Source: Azospirillum cavernae (lineage in GTDB: Bacteria; Pseudomonadota; Alphaproteobacteria; Azospirillales; Azospirillaceae). Taken from it: a DNA stretch of 64,000 nt. Positions 28,620 through 37,415 of the stretch are shown piece by piece; positions within the stretch are counted from its first letter, which is position 1, and each line of letters begins with the position of its first letter. The notes below the pieces were generated by a model. The model saw only the letters and a list, made by a program, of their open reading frames with translations, ran no database searches and was not told where the DNA came from. The stretch spans positions 1,939,001 through 2,003,000 of the forward strand of contig NZ_QYUL01000001.1 in NCBI RefSeq assembly GCF_003590795.1, given 5' to 3'. The position numbers and the translations under genes were made by a program.

Positions 28620-30512
28620 GTGACCGACACCGCCGCCGCAACCACCGCCGCTTCCCCGCACCCGCCCGCGTCCGCCGGGCTGGCCTATCGGGTGCTGGCG
28701 CGCAAATACCGCCCGAAAAACTTCGACGAGCTGATCGGCCAGGACGCGCTGGTCCGCACCCTGACCAACGCCATCCATTCCGGGCGCATCGCCCAGGCCT
28801 TCATGCTGACCGGGGTGCGCGGCGTCGGCAAGACCACCACCGCCCGCATCATCGCCCGCGCGTTGAACTGCACCGGCCCGGACGGGACCGGCGGGCCGAC
28901 GGTCAACCCCTGCGGCGTTTGCGACAATTGCCGCGCCATCGCCGAAGACCGCCATGTCGATGTGATGGAGATGGACGCCGCCAGCCACACCGGCGTGGAC
29001 GACATCCGCGAGATCATCGACGGCGTGCGCTATTCCCCGGTGTCGGCGCGCTACAAGCTCTACATCATCGACGAAGTGCACATGCTGTCGAAGAACGCGT
29101 TCAACGCGCTTCTGAAGACGCTGGAAGAGCCGCCCAGCCATGTGAAGTTCGTCTTCGCCACCACCGAAATCCGCAAGGTTCCGGTGACGGTGCTGTCGCG
29201 CTGCCAGCGTTTCGACCTGCGCCGCGTCGACGCCCAGGTGTTGAAGGATCATTTCACCCGCATCACCGCCCAGGAAGGCGCGGAGATCGAGGCGGACGCC
29301 GCCGCCCTGGTGGCGCGCGCCGCCGACGGGTCGGTGCGCGACGGGCTGTCGCTGCTCGATCAGGCCATCGCGCTCGCCAACGGGCTGGTCACGGCGCAGC
29401 AGGTCCGCGACATGCTGGGGTTGGCCGACCGCACTCGCGTCATCGACCTGTTCGACGCCGCCGTCTCCGCCCGGCCCGCCGAGGCGATGGACATCCTGTC
29501 CGACCTGCACCGCGTCGGGGCCGATCCGCTGGTGATCCTTCAGGATCTGCTCGACCTCGTCCACAATCTGACGCGGTTGAAGGTGGTGCCGGACACCGCC
29601 AACGACCCGTCCCTGCCGGAGGCCGAACGGACGCGCGGCGGCGCGTTGTCGGCCAAGCTCGGCATGCCCGCCTTGACCCGCGCCTGGCAGCTTCTGCTGA
29701 AGGGCTTGGGCGAGGTGCAGATCGCCCCGTCGCCGCAGCAGGCGTTGGAGATGGTCATCGTCCGCCTGTCCTACGCCGCCGACCTGCCGACGCCGGGCGA
29801 GTTGATCCGCCAGTTCCAGGCCCAGCAAAACGCCAACGGCGGCGCGCCCACGCGCGGCCCCGGCGGCGGGGGCGGCCCGGTCGCCGTCCTGACCAGCGCG
29901 ATGAGCGGCGGCGGCTCCGCCCACGCCGTCGCCCGCAGCGTCGAACAGCCGCAAGCCCAAAGCCTGCCCGCGCAAGCCGCCCCGGCGGCGCTCGCCCCGG
30001 TTCCGGTTCCGGCGGGTGAAGAGCTGTCGCCAATGCCGCGCGATTTCCGCGCGCTGGCCCAGCTTTTCTCCGAACGGCGCGAGGGCGCGCTCTATGGCTA
30101 TCTGGTCAACGCCGTTCAACTGGTGCGGCTGGAGCCGGGGCGGCTGGAGCTGAAGCTCAAGCCGTCGGCCCCGACCAACCTGCCCTTCAAGGTCGGGCAG
30201 TTCCTGACCGAATGGACCGGCCAGCGCTGGATCGTCGCCCTGTCCGACGGCCCGGCCCAGCCAAGCCTGAGCGACCAGGACGAAGCCGACAAACGCCGCG
30301 CCCGCGCCGACGCCGAGGCCAACCCGGTGGTGCGCGCCATTCTCGACGCCTTCCAGGGGGCCGAGATCATCGACATCCGCGACCTCGCCGCCATCGCCGC
30401 CGCCGAAAGCGGCGCGCTTGCCGACGACGGCGAATCGCCCGATTTCATGGTTCAGCAGCAAGACGACGGGGTCTATTACCCGCTCGATGACGAAGGAGAG
30501 TATGACCGATGA
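28620..30512 (+). CDS. dnaX: DNA polymerase III subunits tau/gamma
   Basis: Clamp-loader ATPase of 630 residues. P-loop GVRGVGKT at 65-72, zinc cluster cysteines at about 84, 98, 101 and 104 (PCGVCDNC), Walker B and sensor region IIDEVHMLSKNAFNALLKT near 145, and SRCQRFDLRR near 200. The C-terminal tau-specific part is Pro/Ala/Gly-rich (about 395-470) followed by a conserved DnaE-binding region. Start: GTG 28620 (VTDTAA...). The frame runs back to 28146 through ffs and the AraC gene, which cannot be coding there. It overlaps ybaB by 4 bp. I saw no slippery run for a gamma frameshift but did not screen exhaustively. Confidence 0.95.
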   Translation: MTDTAAATTAASPHPPASAGLAYRVLARKYRPKNFDELIGQDALVRTLTNAIHSGRIAQAFMLTGVRGVGKTTTARIIARALNCTGPDGTGGPTVNPCGVCDNCRAIAEDRHVDVMEMDAASHTGVDDIREIIDGVRYSPVSARYKLYIIDEVHMLSKNAFNALLKTLEEPPSHVKFVFATTEIRKVPVTVLSRCQRFDLRRVDAQVLKDHFTRITAQEGAEIEADAAALVARAADGSVRDGLSLLDQAIALANGLVTAQQVRDMLGLADRTRVIDLFDAAVSARPAEAMDILSDLHRVGADPLVILQDLLDLVHNLTRLKVVPDTANDPSLPEAERTRGGALSAKLGMPALTRAWQLLLKGLGEVQIAPSPQQALEMVIVRLSYAADLPTPGELIRQFQAQQNANGGAPTRGPGGGGGPVAVLTSAMSGGGSAHAVARSVEQPQAQSLPAQAAPAALAPVPVPAGEELSPMPRDFRALAQLFSERREGALYGYLVNAVQLVRLEPGRLELKLKPSAPTNLPFKVGQFLTEWTGQRWIVALSDGPAQPSLSDQDEADKRRARADAEANPVVRAILDAFQGAEIIDIRDLAAIAAAESGALADDGESPDFMVQQQDDGVYYPLDDEGEYDR

Positions 30513-30832
30513 AAAATATCGGCAACATGATGAAGCAGGCCCAGCAGATGCAGGCCAAGATGCAGGAAATGCAGGCCGGTCTGGACGACGTCGAAAAGAC
30601 CGGGCAGAGCGGGGCCGGCATGGTCACGGTCACGGTGAACGGCAAGGGCGAGATGAAAAAGATCAAGCTCGACAAGTCCATCGTCGATCCCGAAGAGACC
30701 GAGGTCTTGGAGGATCTGATCCAGGCCGCCTTCAACGACGCCAAGAAGAAGGTGGAGGCGCACGTCGCCGAAGAAACCGCCAAGCTGATGGGCGGCCTGA
30801 AGCTGCCCCCCGGCATCAAGCTGCCGTTCTGA
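30509..30832 (+). CDS. ybaB: Nucleoid-associated protein YbaB/EbfC family
   Basis: A 107-residue dimeric DNA-binding protein. The N-terminal half is the family coiled coil (MKNIGNMMKQAQQMQAKMQE) and the middle holds GAGMVTVTVNGKGEMKKIKL near 36-55, the YbaB signature. ATG overlaps the dnaX stop (ATGA), and recR follows, so dnaX-ybaB-recR forms the usual conserved operon. Confidence 0.96.
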   Translation: MKNIGNMMKQAQQMQAKMQEMQAGLDDVEKTGQSGAGMVTVTVNGKGEMKKIKLDKSIVDPEETEVLEDLIQAAFNDAKKKVEAHVAEETAKLMGGLKLPPGIKLPF

Positions 30833-30850
30833 GTCGCAAATCCGCACCAT

Positions 30851-31022
30851 CCCCTCTCCCCCCTGGGGAGAGGGTTAGGGTGAGGGGGATCCAACCCGAC
30901 CCGCGTCGGGATTGGCGACGTCCCTCACCCGGCGCCTGTGGCGCCACCCTCTCCCCGAGGGAGAGGGTCTGCCCCCTCACCCGACCGGCGCAGCCGGTCG
31001 ACCTCTCCCCAGGGGGGAGAGG
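30851..31022. repeat. REP-like palindromic element between ybaB and recR
   Basis: A 172-base array of nested palindromes. Two identical 21-base inverted copies (30853-30873 and 31002-31022) each have the form CTCTCCCCxxGGGGAGAG, and the next bases (GGGTGAGGGGG and CCCCCTCACCC) also pair. Between them lie smaller dyads: GACCCGCGTCGGG, GGCGCCTGTGGCGCC and ACCGGCGCAGCCGGT. This is an extragenic REP-type repeat inside an operon. The last arm (GGGGGGAGAGG) ends three bases before the recR ATG, so it also acts as the recR ribosome binding site. Confidence 0.8.
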
Positions 31023-31025
31023 CGG

Positions 31026-31631
31026 ATGCGCGCCCCCATGATCGGATCTGAAATCGAACGTCTGATTCAGTTGCTGTCGAAGCTGCCGGGGCTGGGGCCA
31101 CGGTCGGCGCGGCGGGCGGCGCTGCATCTGATAAAGCGGCGGGACAGCCTGCTGGTTCCCCTGTCCGAAGCGATGGCGCTGGCGGGCGAATCGGTGCGCG
31201 CCTGTTCGGTCTGCGGCAACCTCGACAGCCGCGACCCCTGCGCCGTCTGCGCCGACCACAGCCGCGACCGCAGCATCATCTGCGTGGTCGAAGACGCCGG
31301 GGATCTGTGGGCGCTGGAGCGCACCCGCGCCTTTCGCGGCACCTATCATGTGTTGGGCGGCTTGCTGTCGGCCTTGCAGGGCGTCGGCCCCGACGATCTG
31401 AATCTCGACAGTCTGGCGACCCGCGCCGCCGACCCGGCGGTGCGCGAGGTGATCCTCGCCCTCAACGCCACGGTGGACGGCCAGACCACCGCCCATGTCG
31501 TCACCGACCGGCTGGCCGAGGCCGACGTGTCGGTGTCGCGTCTGGCCCACGGCGTGCCCATCGGCGGCGAGTTGGACTATCTGGACGACGGCACCCTGAC
31601 CGCCGCCCTGCGCGCGCGCCGTCCGCTGTAG
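31026..31631 (+). CDS. recR: Recombination mediator protein RecR
   Basis: A 201-residue protein of the RecFOR gap-repair pathway. Order: helix-hairpin-helix ([20 protein letters not shown], about 14-33), zinc finger with four Cys ([16 protein letters not shown], about 59-74), Toprim domain with [12 protein letters not shown] near 84 and the C-terminal [17 protein letters not shown]. Start ATG 31026 is supported by the purine-rich run just upstream; a second ATG four codons on (31038) is possible. Upstream in-frame sequence lies in the repeat. Confidence 0.95.
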   Translation: MRAPMIGSEIERLIQLLSKLPGLGPRSARRAALHLIKRRDSLLVPLSEAMALAGESVRACSVCGNLDSRDPCAVCADHSRDRSIICVVEDAGDLWALERTRAFRGTYHVLGGLLSALQGVGPDDLNLDSLATRAADPAVREVILALNATVDGQTTAHVVTDRLAEADVSVSRLAHGVPIGGELDYLDDGTLTAALRARRPL

Positions 31632-31652
31632 GCGATACGAGAAACGCTTTTT

Positions 31653-31757
31653 CCCCCTCCCTAACCCTCCCCCGCGTTGCGGGAGAGGGAACTCCGCCGA
31701 ACGCCGCCAAAGCTCCGGCCCCCTCTCCCGCAACGCGGGGGAGGGATGGGGTGGGGG
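31653..31757. repeat. Inverted REP doublet downstream of recR
   Basis: Two 37-base arms (31653-31689 and 31721-31757) are inverted copies matching at 34 of 37 positions, separated by 31 bases. Each arm contains the dyad CCCGCGTTGCGGG, so each can form its own hairpin. It resembles a BIME-like REP pair and begins 21 bases past the recR stop; it could also terminate the operon transcript. The gap 31632-31943 (312 bases) holds nothing else that I recognise except the leader of the next gene. Confidence 0.8.
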
Positions 31758-31943
31758 CAAGCGCCGCCGCCACATCCCAGGCAAACCAAGGCGTTCCGCC
31801 CTGTCCGACCGTTCACGCTTCGCGAATGACCGGCCCCAACCATTCACGAAGAGCGGCGGCGCGTTCGCGGAACTTGGCTCGCGTCGGCGCTTTCGCCTCG
31901 GCACCGTCGCCTCGCGATCCCAACCCGCGATGGTGTCTGTCCG

Positions 31944-34181
31944 ATGCGTTCGTCCCGATCCTTCCTGAAAATCTCCTCCTGGAAAATTCCGCTGGCCCTG
32001 CGGCTGGTTCTGGGCTTCTCCCCTTGGATGCTGTTCGGCGCCGTCTTGCCGCTGGCCGGGCCGATGGCGGCCAGCCTCGTCGGTCTGTTCGCCAGTCTGA
32101 CGCTCTGCGGAATTGACCGGCTGCGCGGCTCCTACAAGGCCCCGGAACTGGTCGCCGCCGCCTATTTCCTGACGCTGCTGGCAGCCGCCCCGTTGGGTTG
32201 GGGGTGGCCGCAGGCGCACATCGGCCTCAGCCTGCATCTGGCGCTCGCCGCCATGGCCTTCGGCAGTTTGGCGTTGGGAACGCCCTTCACCCTGCAATAC
32301 GCCCGCGACGACTGGCCGCGCGCGCTGTGGGACCGTCCCGAATTCGTCGCCGTCAACCGGGCGATGACCGCGCTGTGGGGCGTTTTGTTCCTGATCGGGG
32401 CCGCCGGGTTCGGGCTGTTTCCCGATGGAGCGGCGACGTTGTCCATCAGCTCCACCCTGCTGGGCGTCCTGGCCAACCGCCATGGCCCGGGCTGGCTGAT
32501 TGAACGTGGCTTGCGCCAACGGCTGGCCGAGCGGGATCCCCACCCCTGGGAACCGCCCGCGTTTCCCCCCCCGGCGGTTCACGCCAACCGCCCGACCACG
32601 GACTCAGCGGGCGACGCAGCCGACGACTCCGACGTCGTGGTGGTCGGTTCCGGCATCGGCGGGTTGACGGCGGCGGCGCTGCTGGCCAAGGCCGGCGCCC
32701 GCGTCACGGTGCTGGAGGCGCATGACCGGCCCGGCGGCTTCTGCACCTCGTGGCTGGTCAAGGCGCGCAACCGCAAGGAGCCGGGGGCGCCGCCCTTCCG
32801 CTACGTCTTCGACGCCGGGGTTCACGACGTCAGCGGCGCCCACCGCGACGGGCCGCTCGGCCATCTGCTGCGCGCGCTGGAGATTGAGGACCGCGTCGCC
32901 TGGCGCCCGGTGACGCGCGGGGCGTGGCTTGACGGTCGTTTCCGCGCCCTGCCGGACGACGCCGACGGGCTGGTCGCCATGATCGCCGCCGACCATCCCG
33001 GCAGCGCCGCCGGTCTTGCCGCCTTCATGGCCGAAATGCGGGCGATCCACGCCGATCTGTACCGGGGTTGCGGCGAACGCGGCCTGCCCAACATCCCCGA
33101 CAGCGTCGCCGCCCTGCGCGCCTACGCCACCGAATCGCCGCACGCCTTCCGCTGGCAGGGCCGCCGCTTTCACGCGATGCTCGACCAGTTCATCCCCGAC
33201 GCGGGCGCGCGGCGGACGCTGTCGATTCTGACCGGCTATCTCAGCGACCAACCGGACCTGCTGACCGTCACCCAGATGGCCCCAATCTTCGGCTATTGGT
33301 TCGAGGGCGGGCGCTACCCGGCGGGCGGCTCGCAAGCGCTGGCCGACGCGCTGGCCCAGTCGATCCGCGCCAACGGCGGCGAGGTGCGCCGGCGCGCGCC
33401 CGTCGCCCGCATTCTGATCGACGGGGGCCGCGCCGCCGGGGTGGAGACCGCCGATGGCCGCCGTATCCGCGCCCGCGCGGTGGTGTCCAACGCCGATGTG
33501 CGCCGCACCATGCTGGAACTGGTCGGGGCCAAGAATCTGCCCGCCGCCTACGCCGCGCGCTGCGCGGCGCTGCGCCCGTCCACCTCGGCCTTCATGGTCA
33601 CGCTGGGGCTGGACATGGTTCCCGACCTGCCCGCCCTGACCTTTCTGGACGGGGAGGCGCCGCTGGCGATCGCCATTCCCTCGATCCACGACCCCAGCCT
33701 CGCGCCGGAGGGGCACGCCGCCGTCACCTTGATCCGGCTGGCTCCCGCCAACAGCCCGGACGGCACGCCGCTGTGGGACCGCTCCGCCCCCGATTACGCG
33801 GCGCGCAAGGCCGCCGAAGGCGACGCGATGATCGCCGCCGCCGCCCGCCTGATTCCCGATCTGCAACGTCGCGTCACCGTGCGCCAGGACGCCAGCGCCG
33901 CCACCTTCGCCCGCTACGCCCGCAGCAGCGGCGGAGCGATCTATGGCGTCGATCCGACGCAGGAGAGTTTCACCCGGCGCGCGCCAATCCCCGGCCTGTG
34001 TCTGGCGGGCGGCGGCGTCTTCCCCGGCCCAGGCGTGGAGGCCTGCGTCATCTCGGGCCGACTCGCGGCGGAGGCGCTGATGGGCGCCGACCGGCTGAGC
34101 CTCGCCGCCCTGGCCCGCGCACCGACGCCCACGCCGACCCGCCGCACCCCGACGCCCCAGCCCGTCGCCGCCTCGGCCTGA
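31944..34181 (+). CDS. Fusion of multi-pass membrane domain and CrtI-like FAD oxidoreductase
   Basis: A 745-residue protein in two parts. Residues about 10-190 hold four to six hydrophobic segments (LALRLVLGFSPWMLFGAVL, LVAAAYFLTLLAAAPLGW, LHLALAAMAFGSLALG, ALWGVLFLIGAAGFGLF) with no family I recognise. From about 230 the protein is a phytoene-desaturase/retinol-saturase-type flavoenzyme: VVGSGIGGLTAAALLAKAGA, then VLEAHDRPGGFCTSW, a RYPAGGSQALADALAQ segment, and the C-terminal FAD motif PIPGLCLAGGGVFPGPGVEA. The C-terminus is a Pro/Thr-rich tail. No crtB or other carotenoid gene is near. The catalytic half probably acts on a membrane isoprenoid or lipid; its substrate is unknown. Start ATG 31944 has a weak ribosome site. 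Confidence 0.82.
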   Translation: MRSSRSFLKISSWKIPLALRLVLGFSPWMLFGAVLPLAGPMAASLVGLFASLTLCGIDRLRGSYKAPELVAAAYFLTLLAAAPLGWGWPQAHIGLSLHLALAAMAFGSLALGTPFTLQYARDDWPRALWDRPEFVAVNRAMTALWGVLFLIGAAGFGLFPDGAATLSISSTLLGVLANRHGPGWLIERGLRQRLAERDPHPWEPPAFPPPAVHANRPTTDSAGDAADDSDVVVVGSGIGGLTAAALLAKAGARVTVLEAHDRPGGFCTSWLVKARNRKEPGAPPFRYVFDAGVHDVSGAHRDGPLGHLLRALEIEDRVAWRPVTRGAWLDGRFRALPDDADGLVAMIAADHPGSAAGLAAFMAEMRAIHADLYRGCGERGLPNIPDSVAALRAYATESPHAFRWQGRRFHAMLDQFIPDAGARRTLSILTGYLSDQPDLLTVTQMAPIFGYWFEGGRYPAGGSQALADALAQSIRANGGEVRRRAPVARILIDGGRAAGVETADGRRIRARAVVSNADVRRTMLELVGAKNLPAAYAARCAALRPSTSAFMVTLGLDMVPDLPALTFLDGEAPLAIAIPSIHDPSLAPEGHAAVTLIRLAPANSPDGTPLWDRSAPDYAARKAAEGDAMIAAAARLIPDLQRRVTVRQDASAATFARYARSSGGAIYGVDPTQESFTRRAPIPGLCLAGGGVFPGPGVEACVISGRLAAEALMGADRLSLAALARAPTPTPTRRTPTPQPVAASA

Positions 34182-34208
34182 CGCGACACGAAAAGCCCCA
34201 ATGAAAAA

Positions 34209-34238
34209 GGCCCCGCCGTCCCATCGGACGCCGGGGCC
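34209..34238 (-). terminator. Intrinsic terminator after cytochrome c gene
   Basis: On the minus strand GGCCCCGGCGTCC and GGACGGCGGGGCC form a stem with one mismatch over a short loop, followed by TTTTT. It lies 22 bases beyond the cytochrome stop. Confidence 0.85.
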
Positions 34239-34260
34239 TGTTCCGTCGCGCGGAAAGCGC

Positions 34261-34800
34261 TTACTTGGGCAGCGGAACCGGGCTGTCCGACAGCGAGCGC
34301 AGATAGGCGATGACGTTGGCCCGCTCCGCGTCCTTCTTCAGACCGGCGAAGGTCATCTTGGTGCCGGGGGCGTAGGCCTTCGGGTCATAGATGAACTTGT
34401 TCAGCTCATCAAAGCTCCAGGTCCCGCCGGTCTTGACCAGCGCGTCGGAATAGCCGAAGCCCGCCACGTGGCCCTTCGGACCGCCGACGACGCCGAACAG
34501 ATTCGGGCCGACCTTGTTGGCGCCGCCCTTGTCGAAGCTGTGGCAGGCGGCGCAGGCCTTGGCCACGCCCTGACCGGCGGCGGCGTCCGCCGAGGCCAGC
34601 AACGGGCCGATGGCCGCCGGGCCGGCGGGCGCAGCGGCCCCCTTGTCGGCGACGGCGGCGCCCTGCGGCACGACGACGGCGTAGGCGTTCTTCTCCGACT
34701 TTTTCGGATGGACGAGCACCTCGGACGCGAAGCCGGACAACATGGCGATCAAGCCAGCCAGCAGGACGGCGCCGAAAATCTTGTTCAACTCCATGCTCAT
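34261..34800 (-). CDS. cycM: Membrane-anchored class I cytochrome c
   Basis: A 179-residue cytochrome with an uncleaved-looking N-terminal hydrophobic anchor (IFGAVLLAGLIAMLSGFASEV, about 8-28), a Pro/Ala-rich linker (about 45-68) and a c-type heme domain: CAACH near residues 83-87 binds heme, and the axial Met is in PGTKMTFAGLKK near 145. This is the CycM/cytochrome c552 type that shuttles electrons between the bc1 complex and terminal oxidases. It is placed divergent from kdsB and pheA, an order seen in related genomes. Confidence 0.92.
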   Translation of the reverse strand: MSMELNKIFGAVLLAGLIAMLSGFASEVLVHPKKSEKNAYAVVVPQGAAVADKGAAAPAGPAAIGPLLASADAAAGQGVAKACAACHSFDKGGANKVGPNLFGVVGGPKGHVAGFGYSDALVKTGGTWSFDELNKFIYDPKAYAPGTKMTFAGLKKDAERANVIAYLRSLSDSPVPLPK

Positions 34801-35069
34801 GTGAGTCTCTTAGTCCCTTGTCTCGGTTCGCTGGCCCTCGTGCCGCCGGGGGCGTTGCCGCCGCCTTCGCGTGAGGCGATTGACCGCACCATACCGTGCG
34901 CGGGCGGGCTTGTCACCGGGCGGCGCGGCCAAATCGCCACAAGCCTTGACGCCGCTCTTGGATCCATGTTTCACCCGCCCCAGATGCGCAAGCGTCGCCC
35001 CATCCCGGCATCGCGCCCCACGGTCCCCGAACCGCGCCGCCCGATGCGTTTGCCCGAAGCGAGCCGCCG

Positions 35070-35840
35070 ATGACCGCACCCGTCTCCCCGCCGCCCAGCA
35101 ACCCCATCGTGGTGATTCCGGCGCGCATGGCGTCCACCCGGCTGCCCGGAAAGCCGCTGGCCGACATTCTGGGCGTTCCGATGATCGTCCATGTCCTGCG
35201 CCGGGCGATGGAGGCGGAGATTGGCCCGGTCATCGTCGCCTGCGCGGAAAAGGAAATCGCCAAAGCGGTGGAGGCGGCGGGCGGAACCGCCGTGCTGACC
35301 CGGCCTGACCACCCATCGGGTTCCGACCGGATTTTCGAGGCGGTGAGCCTGATCGACCCCGACGGCCAATATGACGCGGTGGTGAACGTCCAGGGCGATT
35401 TGCCGACCATCGAACCCGCCGTCGTGCGCGCCGCCTTCGCCCCGCTGTCCGACCCGGCGGTGGACATCGCCACCCTGGTGGTGCCAATCACCCGGGAGGA
35501 GGAGCGGACCGACCCCAACGTGGTCAAGGCGGTGCTGGAGCTTGCCCCCTCGGCCAAGCGGGGCCGCGCGCTGTATTTCACCCGCGCCACCGCGCCGTGG
35601 GGCGAGGGGGACCTCTACCACCACATCGGGCTGTACGCGTACCGCCGGGCGGCGCTGGAACGCTACGTCCGCCTGCCGCCGTCGGTGCTGGAGCAGCGCG
35701 AGCGGTTGGAGCAGCTTCGCGCGCTGGCCTTCGGCCTGCGGATCGACGCGGCGGTCGTTGACGCGGTGCCACTTGGCGTTGATACTCCCGCCGACCTGGA
35801 GCGCGCCCGCACGTTGCTGGCCCGCCGCTTCTCCCTGTAA
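35070..35840 (+). CDS. kdsB: 3-deoxy-manno-octulosonate cytidylyltransferase
   Basis: CMP-KDO synthetase, 256 residues; it activates KDO for lipid A-core assembly. The N-terminal nucleotide-binding motif [19 protein letters not shown] (about 15-33), the [16 protein letters not shown] segment near 77-92 and the [13 protein letters not shown] loop near 105 are family hallmarks. The C-terminal [15 protein letters not shown] is also typical. pheA follows 22 bp downstream, so they are probably co-transcribed. Confidence 0.97.
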   Translation: MTAPVSPPPSNPIVVIPARMASTRLPGKPLADILGVPMIVHVLRRAMEAEIGPVIVACAEKEIAKAVEAAGGTAVLTRPDHPSGSDRIFEAVSLIDPDGQYDAVVNVQGDLPTIEPAVVRAAFAPLSDPAVDIATLVVPITREEERTDPNVVKAVLELAPSAKRGRALYFTRATAPWGEGDLYHHIGLYAYRRAALERYVRLPPSVLEQRERLEQLRALAFGLRIDAAVVDAVPLGVDTPADLERARTLLARRFSL

Positions 35841-35862
35841 CACCCGCCAGCGAGCCGGTTCC

Positions 35863-36729
35863 ATGTCGAACGCCAACGTCATCGCCTTTCAGGGATACCC
35901 TGGGGCCTATTCCGATCTGGCTTGCCGCAACGCCCGCCCGACCATGGCGACGCTGCCCTGCCCGACGTTCGACGCCGCTTTCGCCGCCGTGCGCGACGGC
36001 CAGGCCTCGCTGGCGATGATCCCGGTGGAAAACTCCATCGCCGGACGGGTCGCCGACAACCATCATCTGCTGCCCGAAGGCGGCCTGCACATCATTGGCG
36101 AGCATTTCCAGCGCGTGAACCACATGCTGCTGGCGCCCAAGGGGGCGACGCTCGACAGCATCAAGACGGTGCGCAGCCACATCCAGGCGCTGTCACAATG
36201 CCAAATGATGACGCGCGCGCTGGGGCTGGAGGCGATCAACCACGCCGACACCGCCGGGGCCGCGCGGGAAATCGCCGAGTTGAACGACCCGCGACACGCC
36301 GCCATCGCATCCTCGCTCGCCGCCGAGATCTACCACCTCGACATCCTGAAAAGCGGGATCGAGGACGCCGACCACAACACCACCCGCTTCCTGATTCTGG
36401 CGCGAGAGCCGAAACAGCCCGCTCTGGGGTCCTGCAAGACAATCACCACCTTCGTCTTCAGCGTGCGCAGCGTTCCGGCGGCGCTGTACAAGGCGCTGGG
36501 CGGCTTCGCCACCAACGGCGTCAACATGACCAAGCTGGAAAGCTACATGGTCGGCGGCCGCTTCACCCAGACCCAGTTCTACGCCGACGTCGAGGGCCAT
36601 CCCGACGAGCGGCCCCTGAAGCTGGCCCTGGAGGAGCTGGATTTCTTCGCGCGCGAGGTGAAGATCCTCGGCGTCTATCCGGCCAACCCGTTCCGCTATC
36701 AGGAAAGCCAGTTGATCGGCGAGGATTGA
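35863..36729 (+). CDS. pheA: Prephenate dehydratase
   Basis: Converts prephenate to phenylpyruvate in phenylalanine synthesis; 288 residues, no chorismate mutase domain. The catalytic domain (about 1-185) starts IAFQGYPGAYSDLACR and ends with the catalytic Thr motif NTTRFLIL. The C-terminal ACT domain (about 195-285) has KLESYMVGGRFTQTQFY, which binds Phe for feedback inhibition. ATG 35863 gives the family N-terminus. Mono-functional PheA is normal in alphaproteobacteria. Confidence 0.96.
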   Translation: MSNANVIAFQGYPGAYSDLACRNARPTMATLPCPTFDAAFAAVRDGQASLAMIPVENSIAGRVADNHHLLPEGGLHIIGEHFQRVNHMLLAPKGATLDSIKTVRSHIQALSQCQMMTRALGLEAINHADTAGAAREIAELNDPRHAAIASSLAAEIYHLDILKSGIEDADHNTTRFLILAREPKQPALGSCKTITTFVFSVRSVPAALYKALGGFATNGVNMTKLESYMVGGRFTQTQFYADVEGHPDERPLKLALEELDFFAREVKILGVYPANPFRYQESQLIGED

Positions 36730-36962
36730 GGCAGGCCCCCTGCTGCAACGCAACAGAACCGTGCGCGGACGCCGTGATCTTCGCGGCATTCCGTCGCATG
36801 GCTGTGACTTAGCAACCGGGATCCCGCCCACCCCATGGGCAAGACCGGCAAAAATTGCTATATGAAAGAGACAAGAAAAAAGTTGGACGTTGACCGACAC
36901 CACGGCGGCTGACGGGTGAAGCACCCCGCCGACGGCCATGGCGCCCTAGGATGGAGGTTGCC

Positions 36963-37268
36963 ATGCTCACCATGCTCGATTGTCTGGGAATCGCGAATCT
37001 CGACGCGGAAGAAGTGACCCAGATCGCCAAACACGAACATCTGCCCTTCATGACCGCGCTGGAAAAAGGCGCGAGCCTGTTGGACCACCCCTGGGGCGAC
37101 GCCGCCGTGCGTCAGATGGTGTGGGACAATCTGTGCGACGCCAACCAGCATCGCCCGGCCAAGGTGCAGGATCTGATGATGCTGTATCACGAGGCCTGCG
37201 AGCGTCACCCCAACAGCTTCGACCGCCGCGCGCCCGCCCGCGCCGCGCCGTTGCAGAATGGGCGCTGA
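36963..37268 (+). CDS. Small protein of unknown function
   Basis: A 101-residue soluble protein (MLTMLDCLGIANLDAEEV start) with a mostly helical, acidic N-terminal half and WGDAAVRQMVWDNLCDANQ in the middle; it is His- and Asp-rich, with no recognisable motif. The ATG at 36963 directly follows GGAGGT at four bases, which makes it the better start than the ATG at 36951. It is followed two bases later by a 38-residue membrane micro-protein, so the two look coupled. Confidence 0.6.
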   Translation: MLTMLDCLGIANLDAEEVTQIAKHEHLPFMTALEKGASLLDHPWGDAAVRQMVWDNLCDANQHRPAKVQDLMMLYHEACERHPNSFDRRAPARAAPLQNGR

Positions 37269-37270
37269 CG

Positions 37271-37387
37271 ATGCGCAATGACGACGACGTCAGCAGCCTG
37301 AAATCCGACATGAATCTCATGAAATGGATGCTCGGCTTCGTGCTGGCCTTTCAGATCGGCATCTTCGCAAAGCTGTTCATTCACTGA
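37271..37387 (+). CDS. 38-residue membrane micro-protein
   Basis: Starts two bases after the stop of the preceding small gene. MRNDDDVSSLKSDMNLMKWM is polar and acidic and is followed by one hydrophobic segment, MLGFVLAFQIGIFAKLFIH, to the C-terminus, so it should be a single-pass tail-anchored peptide. A short coiled coil with a C-terminal membrane segment also occurs at the end of DUF1640-type proteins, but this is only a resemblance. The short spacing suggests translational coupling with its neighbour. No function is assigned. Confidence 0.55.
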   Translation: MRNDDDVSSLKSDMNLMKWMLGFVLAFQIGIFAKLFIH

Positions 37388-37415
37388 AAACCCAAACGGA
37401 AGGGCGATGCGGTCC

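Noticed and set aside
30835..31022. CRISPR-like repeats between ybaB and recR
   Set aside because: The repeats are inverted, not direct with regular spacers, and no cas genes are present.
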